Assembly: GCF_000374545.1 (NCBI RefSeq)
Contig: NZ_KB894583.1
Span: forward strand, 124,001-188,000
Direction: 5' to 3'
Length of the DNA stretch: 64,000 nucleotides
Source of the DNA: Anaeromusa acidaminophila DSM 3853
Lineage (GTDB): Bacteria > Bacillota > Negativicutes > Anaeromusales > Anaeromusaceae
Position 1 is the stretch's first letter; every line of letters begins with the position of its first letter. The notes under the pieces are model-generated. The model worked only from the letters and a program-made list of their open reading frames with translations, was not told the DNA's origin and did not search any database. A program made the translations under genes and the position numbers. Shown here piece after piece: positions 15,895-24,988 of the stretch.

Positions 15895-17032
15895 AGCAGA
15901 TGTGGTGGTCATCGGCGGCGGTGTTGTAGGCTGCTCGATTGCCTATAATTTGGCCCGTCTAGGCGCCGGTAAAGTGGTTCTTCTTGAAAAAGGATATCTC
16001 GCCAGCGGCGCTACGGGCCGTTGCGGCGCCGGCGTGCGTATGCAGTGGGGGACGGAAACCAACTGTCTTTTGTCCCGGGAAAGCGTGAGGATGTTTTCAC
16101 ACCTTCCGGAGTATCTCGGGGTGGATGTTGATATTGAATTTGAACAAGGCGGCTATTTGCTGCTGGCGTATACGAAGAAAATGGAAGATCAGTTCCGTAA
16201 AAACCTGCAGCTGCAAAAACAGCTGGGCATTGAAGCGTCTTGGGTGACGCCGGAAGAAGCGAAAGAAATCGTACCGATGTTGAATACGGAAGGTATGCTG
16301 GGGGCCACGTTCTGCGCAGAAGACGGTCACTGCAATCCGTTCCGCGTTACTGAGGCCTATGCGCAGGCGGCTCGCAAGCAGGGCGTAGAGATTCGCACCT
16401 TTTGCGAAGTGACGGATATTGTTACTGAAGGCTCTAAAATTGTGGCAGTGCGTACGGCGCAGGGCGATATTTTGACCGATACTGTCGTTAACGCCGCTGG
16501 CGGACATGCGAAGTGGGTGGGAAGAATGGCTGGCGTGGAACTGCCTATTTTCCCGGAACGGCACGAAATTTTGGTGACCGAGCCGGTGGAAGCCGTCATG
16601 GAACCCATGGTCATGAGTTTCTATCACAACCTGTATTGCCAGCAAAGTCCTCATGGCAGCTTTATTATGGGCATCGGTCATCCAGATGAGCCGGAAAGCT
16701 TGAATATGACTTCCAGCTGGCACTTCCTTGAAGCTATGGCGCAGCGCGTCACCAAGCTGCTGCCGCCGTTAGCCGGTTTGAAGGTGGTGCGCCAATGGGC
16801 GGGCGTGTACGATATGTGTCCGGATCGGACGCCTATTTTGGGCAGCGCGCCTTGCCAGCCGCGTTTCTTTACGGCTGCCGGTTTCAGCGGTCATGGCTTT
16901 ATGATTTCTCCAATCACCGGCGAACTAATGGCACAGCTGGTACTGGGGCAACAGACGACCCTGCCGGTAGACGTATTTCGTGCAGAACGCTTTGAAGAAG
17001 GCGAATTGTTTGTCGAGCCCTCTGTGGTATAA
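15884..17032 (+). CDS. FAD-dependent amino-acid dehydrogenase, catalytic subunit (HcnC / PDH beta-like)
   Basis: 382 residues in the DAO/glycine oxidase superfamily. The N-terminal FAD motif GGGVVGCSIAYNLAR lies near residue 11, followed by LLEKGYLASGATGRCGAGVR. The C-terminal FAD-contact block GFSGHGFMISPITGELMAQL is also present. This subunit should oxidise the substrate amine: proline, hydroxyproline, glycine or sarcosine are all used by relatives. The P5C-dehydrogenase-like gene 33 bases downstream makes proline the best guess. The ATG at 15884 overlaps the previous gene by 11 bases. Confidence 0.85.
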   Translation: MKNKADVVVIGGGVVGCSIAYNLARLGAGKVVLLEKGYLASGATGRCGAGVRMQWGTETNCLLSRESVRMFSHLPEYLGVDVDIEFEQGGYLLLAYTKKMEDQFRKNLQLQKQLGIEASWVTPEEAKEIVPMLNTEGMLGATFCAEDGHCNPFRVTEAYAQAARKQGVEIRTFCEVTDIVTEGSKIVAVRTAQGDILTDTVVNAAGGHAKWVGRMAGVELPIFPERHEILVTEPVEAVMEPMVMSFYHNLYCQQSPHGSFIMGIGHPDEPESLNMTSSWHFLEAMAQRVTKLLPPLAGLKVVRQWAGVYDMCPDRTPILGSAPCQPRFFTAAGFSGHGFMISPITGELMAQLVLGQQTTLPVDVFRAERFEEGELFVEPSVV

Positions 17033-17065
17033 GTCACAACTATAAATCGAAGAGGGGATTAGAAC

Positions 17066-18610
17066 ATGATTGAATACAAAAATGAAGCATTTACCGATTT
17101 TAGCCAAGAAGGAAATCGGCAGCAAATGGAGGCGGCTTTGTCCAAAGTTGCTTCCGAAAAAGGCGCCTACTATCCTTTGATTATCGACGGTGTGGAAGTC
17201 AATACGGAAGCGCGTATTACCTCTTTGAACCCCTCTTTGACCAGCGAGGTAGTGGGAACCGTAGCTCGGGCGAACACGGACTTGGCGGAAAAAGCCGTGC
17301 AAGTGGCGGCGCGGACCTTTGAAAGCTGGAAACACGTAGCGCCGCAGGTGAGGGCGTCCCTCTTGTTCAAAGCGGCGGCTATCTTGCGGCGTCGTAAATT
17401 CGAATTTTCCGCTTGGCTGACGGAAGAAGCCGGAAAAACCTGGCCGGAAGCCGATGCCGATACGGCGGAAGCTATTGACTTTATGGAGTATTATGCACGC
17501 CAGATGCTGCAGTATGCCAAAGGCATGTCCGTGTATCCGTATCCGGGAGAAACTAATGAATGTGTATATATCCCCTTGGGCGTCGGCGTGGTTATTCCGC
17601 CCTGGAATTTCCCCTTGGCTATTTTGGCGGGCATGACCGCTGCGGCTGCCGTGTCCGGCAATACGGTTATCGTTAAACCGGCCAGCGCTACGCCGGTAGT
17701 GGCTGCTAAACTGATGGAAGTTTGGGCGGAAGCGGGCTTTCCGGCGGGGGTTATCAACTATCTTCCCGGCAGCGGCGGCACCATTGGAGACTATCTGACG
17801 ACGCATCCTTTAGTGCGTTTCATTAATTTTACCGGCTCTAAGGAAGTGGGCTTGCGCATTAATAAGCTGGCTGCCGATGTAGCGCCTGGACAGAAATGGA
17901 TCAAACGGGTCATTGCGGAAATGGGCGGCAAGGACGCCATTGTTGTCGATAATGAAGCTAATCTGGAAGAAGCAGCGGCAGGTATTGTCGCCTCTGCCTT
18001 TGGGTTCCAGGGACAAAAATGCTCTGCTTGCTCCCGGGCCATTATTGTGGCTGACGTTTACGAGGAAGTGCTGGCTAAAGTAGTGGCTAAAACGAAGGCT
18101 TTAAAAGTGGGTTGTGCTGCGGATCCGGCGATGAATATGGGACCGGTGGTCGATGAAAACGCCTACAAGAAAATCCTGGAGTACATTGAGATCGGTAAAA
18201 GCGAAGGCAAGATTGTCATTGGCGGTAAAGCCGGCGATGCGGCAGGCTATTTTATTGAGCCGACGGTCATTGCCGATGTGGACGCCCATGCTCGCGTTGC
18301 GCAAGAAGAAATTTTTGGGCCGGTGCTGGCGGTGATTAAGGCCGAAGATTACGATCATGCCTTGGCGATTGCCAATGACACGGAGTACGGTTTAACAGGC
18401 GCTGTGTTTTCCCAGAATCGGGCTAAATTAGAGCAGGCTCGGCGAGATTTCCATGTAGGCAATCTCTATCTGAATCGTAAGTGCACCGGCGCATTGGTTG
18501 GCGTACAGCCTTTTGGCGGCTTCAATATGTCCGGTACTGATTCCAAAGCCGGCGGCGCTGATTATCTGCTGTTGTTCATGCAGGCAAAATCCATTTGCGA
18601 AAGATTATAA
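17066..18610 (+). CDS. rocA: L-glutamate gamma-semialdehyde (P5C) dehydrogenase-like
   Basis: 514 residues, typical of RocA/PruA-type aldehyde dehydrogenases, which oxidise P5C semialdehyde to glutamate with NAD+. Catalytic Cys319 lies in GQKCSACS, the general-base Glu in [12 protein letters not shown], and the nucleotide-binding region reads [10 protein letters not shown]. The C-terminal [16 protein letters not shown] block fits this subfamily. With the upstream dehydrogenase it would convert proline to glutamate. The next promoter lies 38 bases beyond its stop. Confidence 0.9.
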   Translation: MIEYKNEAFTDFSQEGNRQQMEAALSKVASEKGAYYPLIIDGVEVNTEARITSLNPSLTSEVVGTVARANTDLAEKAVQVAARTFESWKHVAPQVRASLLFKAAAILRRRKFEFSAWLTEEAGKTWPEADADTAEAIDFMEYYARQMLQYAKGMSVYPYPGETNECVYIPLGVGVVIPPWNFPLAILAGMTAAAAVSGNTVIVKPASATPVVAAKLMEVWAEAGFPAGVINYLPGSGGTIGDYLTTHPLVRFINFTGSKEVGLRINKLAADVAPGQKWIKRVIAEMGGKDAIVVDNEANLEEAAAGIVASAFGFQGQKCSACSRAIIVADVYEEVLAKVVAKTKALKVGCAADPAMNMGPVVDENAYKKILEYIEIGKSEGKIVIGGKAGDAAGYFIEPTVIADVDAHARVAQEEIFGPVLAVIKAEDYDHALAIANDTEYGLTGAVFSQNRAKLEQARRDFHVGNLYLNRKCTGALVGVQPFGGFNMSGTDSKAGGADYLLLFMQAKSICERL

Positions 18611-18647
18611 TGGCAAGCAAGAAATAACCATATTTAGAAAAAAATGC

Positions 18648-18676
18648 TTGTAAAATGAACCGCAGACAAGTATAAT
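18648..18676 (+). promoter_or_regulatory. Sigma-A promoter upstream of a strong palindromic terminator
   Basis: TTGTAA, a 17-base spacer and TATAAT. The predicted start near 18683 is about 40 bases before the terminator at 18723 and over 200 bases before the binding-protein gene. Confidence 0.7.
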
Positions 18677-18722
18677 GAAGATCAAATTAAAGAAATATTC
18701 CGGATGAATGTATGAGGCAACG

Positions 18723-18775
18723 AGGCTTCTGGAAAGAACAGCATGCTGTTCTTTCCAGAAGCCTTTCTTTTTTTG
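18723..18775 (+). terminator. Strong terminator: 40-bp perfect palindrome plus T-run
   Basis: Positions 18724-18763 are an exact palindrome with centre GCATGC, followed by TTTCTTTTTTT. It probably terminates the dehydrogenase operon and could also cut short the transcript from 18683. The rest of 18776-18899 is a plain leader with no recognised element. Confidence 0.92.
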
Positions 18776-18899
18776 CAGATGCCCTAAGAGGCATGGAATG
18801 AGAAGCGCAATATAATGCAAGAAGACGCGGTGAGAGGAGGAATGGCGGGAAGTAACGGGGGTCATGAAATAAGAATGTAAGTGAAGGAGAGAGACGCGT

Positions 18900-20072
18900 A
18901 TGATGAAAATGGGGAAAATGAAAAAGATGGCAGCCCTCTTGAGTGCGTTGGCGCTGACTACCGGTTTGATCGCCGGCTGTGGAGGATCTTCCAGCAAAGA
19001 CATTAAAATCGGCGTGGTGTACGAACTGACAGGCAATACAGCTTCCTTCGGGACGGCGGCAGCAAATGGCGCAAAGCTGGCCTTTAAAGAAATTAATGCG
19101 AATGGCGGCGTGCTGGGCAAGCAAATTCAGCTGGTTGTTGCCGATAATAAAGGCGAGCCTTCGGAATCTTCCAATGCGATGACCAAAGTTATCAGCCAAG
19201 ATAAGGTTGTGGCGGTAACAGGCTTTACTACCAGCTCTAACGGCATTGCCGCTTCCAGCGTGGCGGAAGCGAATAAAATTCCTTTTGTAGCCGCAGCTAC
19301 GACCAACCCCAAAGTAACTATTAATGAAGCGTCCGGTAAAGCTAAGGACTATACCTTCCGCGTTTGCTTCATCGATCCTTTCCAAGGCACGGTAGGCGCC
19401 AACTTTGTGTTGAACACGCTGAAAGCTAAAAAAGCAGCAATTATGGTTGATAACTCCAGTGACTACAGTAAAGGTCTTGTATCCGTCTTTAAACCGGCGT
19501 ATACTGCTGGCGGCGGCGCGATAGTGGCTGAAGAAGCGTACTTGCAGAAAGACCAGGATTTCAAAACCATCCTGACCAACATCAAAGCGGCCAATCCCGA
19601 TGTCATCTACTTGCCAGGCTATTATGAAGAAGTGGGTAAAATTGTCAAGCAGGCTCGTGAATTGGGGATCACGGCTCCCTTTGTCGGCGGAGACGGCTGG
19701 GATTCTCCGAAACTGGCTGAAATCGGCGGCGCGGCAGCCCTGAACAACACCTATTTCACTAACCACTATTCGGTAGAAGACAAGAGCCCGAAATCCCGCG
19801 CTTTCGTAGAAGCGTACCAGAAAGAGTACGGTCAGCAACCGGACGCTATGGCGGTTCTTGGCTATGACGCCGCGTACGCTCTTGTTGACGCGATCAAACG
19901 CGCTGGCAGCGCAGAACCTCAGAAAATTCGCGATGCTTTGGCCGCTACGAAAAACTTCCCTGCGGTTACCGGCGATCTGACTTTGAACGAAAAGCATGAC
20001 GCTGTGAAGAGCGCTGTTATCATCGAAATGAAAGATGGCAAACAGGTTTATCGCGAAACCATCAAACCGTAA
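18900..20072 (+). CDS. Branched-chain-type amino-acid ABC transporter binding lipoprotein (LivK-like)
   Basis: 390 residues. A lipoprotein signal (hydrophobic stretch ending LIAGCGG, lipidated Cys near residue 27) leads into a periplasmic-binding-protein type I fold: IKIGVVYELTGNTASFG, LAFKEINANGGVLGKQ, GFTTSSNGIA, and a later YDAAYALVDAIKRAG block. It would capture an amino acid outside the membrane for import. No permease or ATPase gene lies in the window, so the rest of the transporter is elsewhere. Its place after the proline-type operon suggests a related ligand. AAGGAGA precedes ATG 18900. Confidence 0.9.
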   Translation: MMKMGKMKKMAALLSALALTTGLIAGCGGSSSKDIKIGVVYELTGNTASFGTAAANGAKLAFKEINANGGVLGKQIQLVVADNKGEPSESSNAMTKVISQDKVVAVTGFTTSSNGIAASSVAEANKIPFVAAATTNPKVTINEASGKAKDYTFRVCFIDPFQGTVGANFVLNTLKAKKAAIMVDNSSDYSKGLVSVFKPAYTAGGGAIVAEEAYLQKDQDFKTILTNIKAANPDVIYLPGYYEEVGKIVKQARELGITAPFVGGDGWDSPKLAEIGGAAALNNTYFTNHYSVEDKSPKSRAFVEAYQKEYGQQPDAMAVLGYDAAYALVDAIKRAGSAEPQKIRDALAATKNFPAVTGDLTLNEKHDAVKSAVIIEMKDGKQVYRETIKP

Positions 20073-20128
20073 TTCTCTTCTCGTTTCCAATCGGTAGAGC
20101 CTCCGAATCCGCTAGCATGGATTTTGGA

Positions 20129-20172
20129 AATAAGAAACCGGCGTCACAAAATGGTGATGCCGGTTTCTTATT
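20129..20172. terminator. Bidirectional terminator between convergent genes
   Basis: A 19-bp stem with one G-U pair (AATAAGAAACCGGC... pairing with GCCGGTTTCTTATT) lies between the binding-protein gene and the minus-strand glycosylase. It is A-rich on one side and T-rich on the other, so it works in both directions. Confidence 0.88.
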
Positions 20173-20213
20173 CGGTATTTCTAATTTTTAAGGATCTCCG
20201 AGCGTTCTGATGG

Positions 20214-20879
20214 TTACGTTCGCATGCGTCGGCTGTTGCGCCGTTCCTCGTATAAAGAGAGAAGATCGGTCGGCTCGTCGCTTTTAGAAATCCAATCAGG
20301 AGATTCTTCTTTGCATTTGGCTACTGCCGATTGCAGATCGTAGAAGACCTCCCACTTGGCCTTGACGAGTGCCGGACCGGTCAGGCGCAGCAAGTAGGCT
20401 GGATGGTAGGTGGCAATGGCCGGAATGCCGTATTTAGTCTCGAACCATTGTCCGCGGTCCTTGGTAATGCGGCTGTGAGGGTCCTTTAAGTATTTTAAAG
20501 CTACGCTGCCTAGGGCGATAATCACTTTTGGCTGTATCAGGCCCAGCTCTTCGTCTAGCCAGCGGTTGGCGCAAAAAGAGCCTTCTTCAATAGTCGGGGT
20601 GCGATTGCCTTTGGGGCGGCATTTTAAGACATTCGTGGTGTAAATGCAATTACGTGTAACTCCCACGCTCCAAAGCGCCTTGTCCAAGAGCTTTCCAGAA
20701 GGACCTACCAGCGGTACTCCATATTCATCCTCGACGCCGCCAGGGCCTTCGCCGACGATGGCCAGCGGACTGGTAACGCTGCCGTTGGAGGAAGTAGGGC
20801 CAATGGCATCCTTGTAAAGAGAGCAGGCGTTACATTGCAGCAAAGCCTCCTCTAAGTTCTCGTGATTGGGAAACGACAT
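20214..20879 (-). CDS. Family 4 (Fe-S) uracil-DNA glycosylase
   Basis: 221 residues. It excises uracil from deaminated DNA. Family 4 hallmarks: motif A GEGPGGVEDEYGVPLVGPSG, four Cys compatible with a [4Fe-4S] cluster (CNACSLY near the N-terminus, CRPKGNRTP and FCANRW in the middle), and the HPAYLLR motif. GAGGTGA precedes its ATG on the minus strand. It is convergent with the binding-protein gene and divergent from serS, with 195 bases to the serS start. Confidence 0.92.
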   Translation of the reverse strand: MSFPNHENLEEALLQCNACSLYKDAIGPTSSNGSVTSPLAIVGEGPGGVEDEYGVPLVGPSGKLLDKALWSVGVTRNCIYTTNVLKCRPKGNRTPTIEEGSFCANRWLDEELGLIQPKVIIALGSVALKYLKDPHSRITKDRGQWFETKYGIPAIATYHPAYLLRLTGPALVKAKWEVFYDLQSAVAKCKEESPDWISKSDEPTDLLSLYEERRNSRRMRT

Positions 20880-21074
20880 GGAATCACCTCGTAGTAAAAG
20901 TGTTATTCTTTCTTAACTTCGACCATATACCTGGTTTTCCTTTACAAAGGAAAGAACATTATTGTAAAATGGGAAAGTACATAGCAAGCAAAAATAGCCA
21001 CTTCCGCTGAGGAAGGATGCGTTTCGGCACTCTCAGGCGGGGGTGTCATTTTGCTGTCAGGAGGTTCAGCTGTC

Positions 21075-22346
21075 ATGTTGGATATGAAATTTGTGCGGGA
21101 GAATCCCGAAGCGGTGCTGGCAGGATTGCAGAAAAGAGGCAGCGCCTTAACGCTTGATGATTTCCTGGCCCTGGAGAAAAAACGCCGGGAAGTGTTGACG
21201 GAAGTGGAAGCGCTGAAAAGCCGGCGCAATACGGTTTCTCAAGAAATTAGCCGACTGAAAAAAGCCAAAGAAGATGCTGAAGCTTTGATCCTGGAAATGC
21301 GCAGCGTCGGGGAGAAAATCTCCGAACTTGATGAAACGGTGCGCCAGGTGGAGGCGGAGCTGAAGGAAATTTTGCTCAGTATTCCTAATTTACCCCATGC
21401 TTCCGTGCCGGTAGGCCGGGATGAAGCGGATAATCCGGAATTGCGCCGTGTAGGCGAAGTCCCCTCCTTTTCCTTTGAGCCGAAAGCGCACTGGGATTTA
21501 GGCGAAGACTTGGGAATTCTTGACTTTGAGCGGGGCGCTAAAGTAACTGGGGCGCGTTTTACGTTTTATCGGGGCTTGGGAGCGCGTTTAGAACGGGCTT
21601 TGATTAATTTCATGTTGGACGTGCACACCCGTGAACACGGCTATACTGAATTTTTCCCGCCGTTTATTGCAAACAAGGATAGCATGACCGGTACCGGTCA
21701 GTTGCCGAAATTTGCCGAAGACATGTTTAAGCTGGAAGGCTTGGATTATTATCTTATCCCAACAGCGGAAGTGCCGATTACGAACTTGCATCGCGGTGAA
21801 ATTTTGGATGCTAAGGATCTGCCTAAATATTACACCGCTTATAGCGCTTGTTTCCGTGCGGAAGCCGGTTCAGCCGGGCGAGATACCCGGGGCATTATCC
21901 GGCAGCATCAGTTTAATAAGGTGGAAATGGTTAAATTCTGCTTGCCGGAAGACTCCTATGACGAGCTGGAAAAATTGGTGGGTAATGCGGAACGCATTCT
22001 GCAACTGTTGGAATTGCCGTATCGGGTAATTACCCTTTGCAGCGGTGATATTGGCTTTTCTTCCGCGAAGACCTATGATTTGGAAGTCTGGCTGCCTAGC
22101 TTTAACACCTATCGAGAGATTTCCTCCTGTTCGAATTTTGAGGATTTCCAGGCTCGACGGGCGGACATTAAATTCCGTCGGGATGCGAAATCCAAACCGG
22201 AGTATTTGCATACATTGAATGGCTCCGGACTGGCCATTGGCCGGACTGTGGCTGCTATTTTGGAAAACTATCAGCAGGCTGACGGCTCGGTTGTGGTGCC
22301 AAAGGTACTGCGCGCTTTTATGGGCGTAGATGTGATTCAACCTTAA
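21075..22346 (+). CDS. serS: Seryl-tRNA synthetase
   Basis: 423 residues. An N-terminal coiled arm (about 30-100) precedes the class II catalytic core. Motif 2 region: [21 protein letters not shown]. Later blocks: [17 protein letters not shown] and, for motif 3, [19 protein letters not shown]. Start ATG 21075: AGGAGG at 21059-21064, and [12 protein letters not shown] is the usual SerRS N-terminus. I saw no T-box signature (AGGGTGG-type antiterminator) in the leader. It charges the tRNA-Ser(CGA) encoded at 40435, among others. Confidence 0.97.
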   Translation: MLDMKFVRENPEAVLAGLQKRGSALTLDDFLALEKKRREVLTEVEALKSRRNTVSQEISRLKKAKEDAEALILEMRSVGEKISELDETVRQVEAELKEILLSIPNLPHASVPVGRDEADNPELRRVGEVPSFSFEPKAHWDLGEDLGILDFERGAKVTGARFTFYRGLGARLERALINFMLDVHTREHGYTEFFPPFIANKDSMTGTGQLPKFAEDMFKLEGLDYYLIPTAEVPITNLHRGEILDAKDLPKYYTAYSACFRAEAGSAGRDTRGIIRQHQFNKVEMVKFCLPEDSYDELEKLVGNAERILQLLELPYRVITLCSGDIGFSSAKTYDLEVWLPSFNTYREISSCSNFEDFQARRADIKFRRDAKSKPEYLHTLNGSGLAIGRTVAAILENYQQADGSVVVPKVLRAFMGVDVIQP

Positions 22347-22349
22347 AAG

Positions 22350-22386
22350 CAAAAAAACGCTTCGCACAGTGTGCGGAGCGTTTTTT
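22350..22386. terminator. Bidirectional terminator between serS and the EAL-HDOD gene
   Basis: AAAAAACGCTTCGCAC pairs with GTGCGGAGCGTTTTTT (one G-U pair), just after serS and just before the end of the minus-strand gene. Confidence 0.9.
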
Positions 22387-22393
22387 ATTGCTC

Positions 22394-23605
22394 TTATTCG
22401 CGGAAAAATTCTTTTTCCCAAGAGATGGCAGACAAGTATTTGGGGGCCAACTGGCTCGAAGGAAGCTGTAGCTGACGGCTGTATTGCAATACTTGAGGCC
22501 AGTCGCCTCGTTCGTAAGCAATAACCAGATCCAACAGTTGACGCAGCCTGTTTGGCTGACCTAGCAAAGCTTGGCAGACTTCGTCGGGAATAGGGAGATA
22601 GGAGAGAATATCTTTAATCGGCCGTCCTAGAAAAGCGTCTAAAAGTGAAAATAAACCGGTAAAAAAGAAATAATCAGGTGCTAGAGTAGTCTGGAGATGT
22701 TCGGACAACAGCTCGCAATGTCGCCCGCGGATAACAGCGAGATGTAATAGTTCCGGAGGCTGTTCGCTGCTGAGATTGCGCAAGGTCACTAAGGCAATCC
22801 ACTTGGATAGTTCGCGTTGCCCTAATAAAGCTGCGGCGTGGCGGATGGACTGAACCGGCGAGTGAAAGCCGAAAAAAGCGGAATTAGCGTACTTTAGCAG
22901 TTGGTAGGATAAGGCCATATCACGTTTGACAATGGCTTCAAAGCGATGAATATTGACAATACGGGCGTGAAGCTCGCGGGAAAGATATAAGTGGTGAGCG
23001 CTGACAATCGGTATTTCTTTTTGAGAGAGTACGGTAGGTTTGCTAAAAAAATAGCCTTGAAAAAAAGTATATCCTTGAGCCCGCGCTTGTAAAAATTCGT
23101 CTTTGGTTTCTATTTTTTCCGCTAAGAAACGTGGGTGGTAGATGCCGTGACGATACAGAAAGCTTTTGGTTTGCAGACTTTTGGCATCACGGAAATCTAC
23201 TTTGATGATATCGGCCAAAGTGGCTAAAGGCAGCCATTCCGGCGACGGGATAAAATCATCAAGCACCAGCCAATAACCGTCTCTTTTTAATTGTACACAA
23301 GCGTCGATAACCTCTTGGCTGGGGGAGACGGTTTCTAATATTTCGACGGCCAATACATCCGGCGGCAAAAGTTGCGGAATTTTTTGCTGAAGCAAGGACG
23401 CACTAAAATTGACGAAGGCTTTTTTACCTTCGGTAATGGTATCAATACCCATTTGCAGGAAGACATTCACCAAAACTTCTTTTGTTGCCTGATTATCATC
23501 AACATATTCGGCCTGGTTAATTTCGCTGTTGCGAAAAAGAAGTTCATAAGCAACTACCTGGGAATTGGTATTGAAAATCGGTTGTCTGGCTACAAATATA
23601 TCCAT
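22394..23605 (-). CDS. EAL-HDOD (YuxH-like) signalling protein, degenerate EAL
   Basis: 403 residues. The N-terminal EAL-type domain (MDIFVARQPIFN, about 1-200) reads VEILE where active phosphodiesterases have ExLxR-type residues, so catalysis is probably lost. The C-terminal HDOD domain (about 200-400) contains LLKYANSAFFGFHSPVQSIRHAAALLG. YuxH/CdgJ-type proteins influence motility and c-di-GMP-linked behaviour without being proven phosphodiesterases. It lies 27 bases downstream of the HD-GYP gene on the same strand, so the two probably form an operon. Confidence 0.88.
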   Translation of the reverse strand: MDIFVARQPIFNTNSQVVAYELLFRNSEINQAEYVDDNQATKEVLVNVFLQMGIDTITEGKKAFVNFSASLLQQKIPQLLPPDVLAVEILETVSPSQEVIDACVQLKRDGYWLVLDDFIPSPEWLPLATLADIIKVDFRDAKSLQTKSFLYRHGIYHPRFLAEKIETKDEFLQARAQGYTFFQGYFFSKPTVLSQKEIPIVSAHHLYLSRELHARIVNIHRFEAIVKRDMALSYQLLKYANSAFFGFHSPVQSIRHAAALLGQRELSKWIALVTLRNLSSEQPPELLHLAVIRGRHCELLSEHLQTTLAPDYFFFTGLFSLLDAFLGRPIKDILSYLPIPDEVCQALLGQPNRLRQLLDLVIAYERGDWPQVLQYSRQLQLPSSQLAPKYLSAISWEKEFFRE

Positions 23606-23632
23606 GATTCATCCTCGTGCAACGTAAGCTGC

Positions 23633-24862
23633 CTAATGGGTGCCGCCGTTAGCAAAGTGAAGCGGGGGAATAAAGCGCAAGGGGCGGACTAAGTGGTTCC
23701 CTTGGAGATCCAGTACTTCTTTTTCCGGGGTTTGTACAACAAGCGAATGCGTACCAGTTAATTCCCAAAACAGAAGCTGGGCAAATCGGCCATCGGTCAG
23801 TTCCAGCCATTCTCCTGCAAGATGGTTCTGCATGAGTTTTAGAAACGCTTGTCCGCAGTGCGTATCTAACTGACCGGAGAGAATTGAGCTTTGAATTTCA
23901 TCTAAGGCGACAAACGAACTGTGTTGGGTGCCATAACTTTTTTGCGAGGTCATGGCGTCGTATACGTCGGCTATTGCGATGATTTTAGCGAAGACATGCG
24001 TCTTGTCGCTCTTGGTATGAAGAGGGTAGCCGCTGCCGTCTAAGCGCTCATGATGCTGGAGAACGCCCATGAGGACAGGCAAATCATATTCTTTCTGTTT
24101 TTGAAGAAAACGAAACCCTAGCAGGGAATGTAAACGAACTTTTTCTTTTTCATCTTCCGACAAGGGCTGTTGCTTTCCCAACACTTCTAAAGAAACACGT
24201 AATTTTCCTACGTCATGCAGTAGGGCAGACAGCGTAAGCGCCTGCAGCCGTTCTTCGGAAAAATCGCATTGTTTGCCAATCAAGGCGGAAAGAAGCGCCA
24301 CATGCAAGGTATGATGGAATATATAGGGGGAATTTCGCGGGTGCAAATGCAAACAGCGCAGAACCTGTACCGGAGAAGCGGTTAACGCAAGGAGATCGCC
24401 AGCTAAGGTTTCTAGCAGTTCCTTCTCTAAGCGGCCATGTAAACGCGCGGAAGAAAAAATATGTTTGATTTCTTCCAGCAAACGGCGATAATGCATACTT
24501 AATTCACTTTGGGGAGACTGATTCCAAAAAGCATCCCAAAGCATTTGAAAAGGAGCCGGTGAAGTAATCGGTTCTTTTGGTGCGGGCAAGTCTAACATCG
24601 GTGCTGTTTCTGCAAACTCTTCTTCTATGGAAGGAAATTCTGAAACGGCTTCCGGGGTTTCGTCAAGCAGGCTTGGTGGCCGGTCTACCCAAATGGTCAC
24701 CTGCATGATAAGCAGGTTTTGCAAAAGGGAAATGTGTTTGGCCGATAAAACCACTCCCTGGCTGAGCAGCATTTTCCCGTTGAAGTCATAGACTGGTGAA
24801 GCCAGGCGCATACCAGCTTGGAGATTGGATATATCACAAATCTTGGCTTGAAAGGGATGCAT
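23633..24862 (-). CDS. HD-GYP domain protein (putative c-di-GMP phosphodiesterase)
   Basis: 409 residues. Residues 1-60 resemble the small N-terminal domain found in front of many HD-GYP proteins. A variable linker follows, then the HD-GYP domain at about 185-340 with LLHDVGKL and HHERLDGSGYP, both metal-binding and GYP motifs intact. It should hydrolyse c-di-GMP. The C-terminal 60 residues are not recognised. AAGGAGGA lies eight bases before the ATG. First gene of a two-gene minus-strand operon with the EAL-HDOD protein. Confidence 0.9.
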   Translation of the reverse strand: MHPFQAKICDISNLQAGMRLASPVYDFNGKMLLSQGVVLSAKHISLLQNLLIMQVTIWVDRPPSLLDETPEAVSEFPSIEEEFAETAPMLDLPAPKEPITSPAPFQMLWDAFWNQSPQSELSMHYRRLLEEIKHIFSSARLHGRLEKELLETLAGDLLALTASPVQVLRCLHLHPRNSPYIFHHTLHVALLSALIGKQCDFSEERLQALTLSALLHDVGKLRVSLEVLGKQQPLSEDEKEKVRLHSLLGFRFLQKQKEYDLPVLMGVLQHHERLDGSGYPLHTKSDKTHVFAKIIAIADVYDAMTSQKSYGTQHSSFVALDEIQSSILSGQLDTHCGQAFLKLMQNHLAGEWLELTDGRFAQLLFWELTGTHSLVVQTPEKEVLDLQGNHLVRPLRFIPPLHFANGGTH

Positions 24863-24925
24863 GCACGGCGTCCTCCTTTAGAGTGGGACTTTTTTAGTAT
24901 GATATAATCAAGTATATTGTTATTG

Positions 24926-24939
24926 TACCAAATTTGGTA
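24926..24939. promoter_or_regulatory. Palindromic operator candidate
   Basis: TACCAAATTTGGTA, a perfect 14-bp palindrome in the AT-rich region between the divergent HD-GYP gene and the membrane-protein gene. A TATAAT word lies at 24903. The cognate regulator is unknown. Confidence 0.5.
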
Positions 24940-24988
24940 ATAAATGTCGTGCAGAACCTTGAAATTGTGTGAATTTTGGAGGAAGGTC

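Noticed and set aside
13734-17032. Hydrogen cyanide synthase (hcnABC)
   Set aside because: Subunit types match, but the extra 4Fe-4S protein, the separate BFD-like gene and the downstream P5C-dehydrogenase-like gene favour amino-acid catabolism.
20880-21074. Possible T-box leader ahead of serS
   Set aside because: The spacer is short and lacks an AGGGTGG-type T-box, a specifier stem and a leader terminator.
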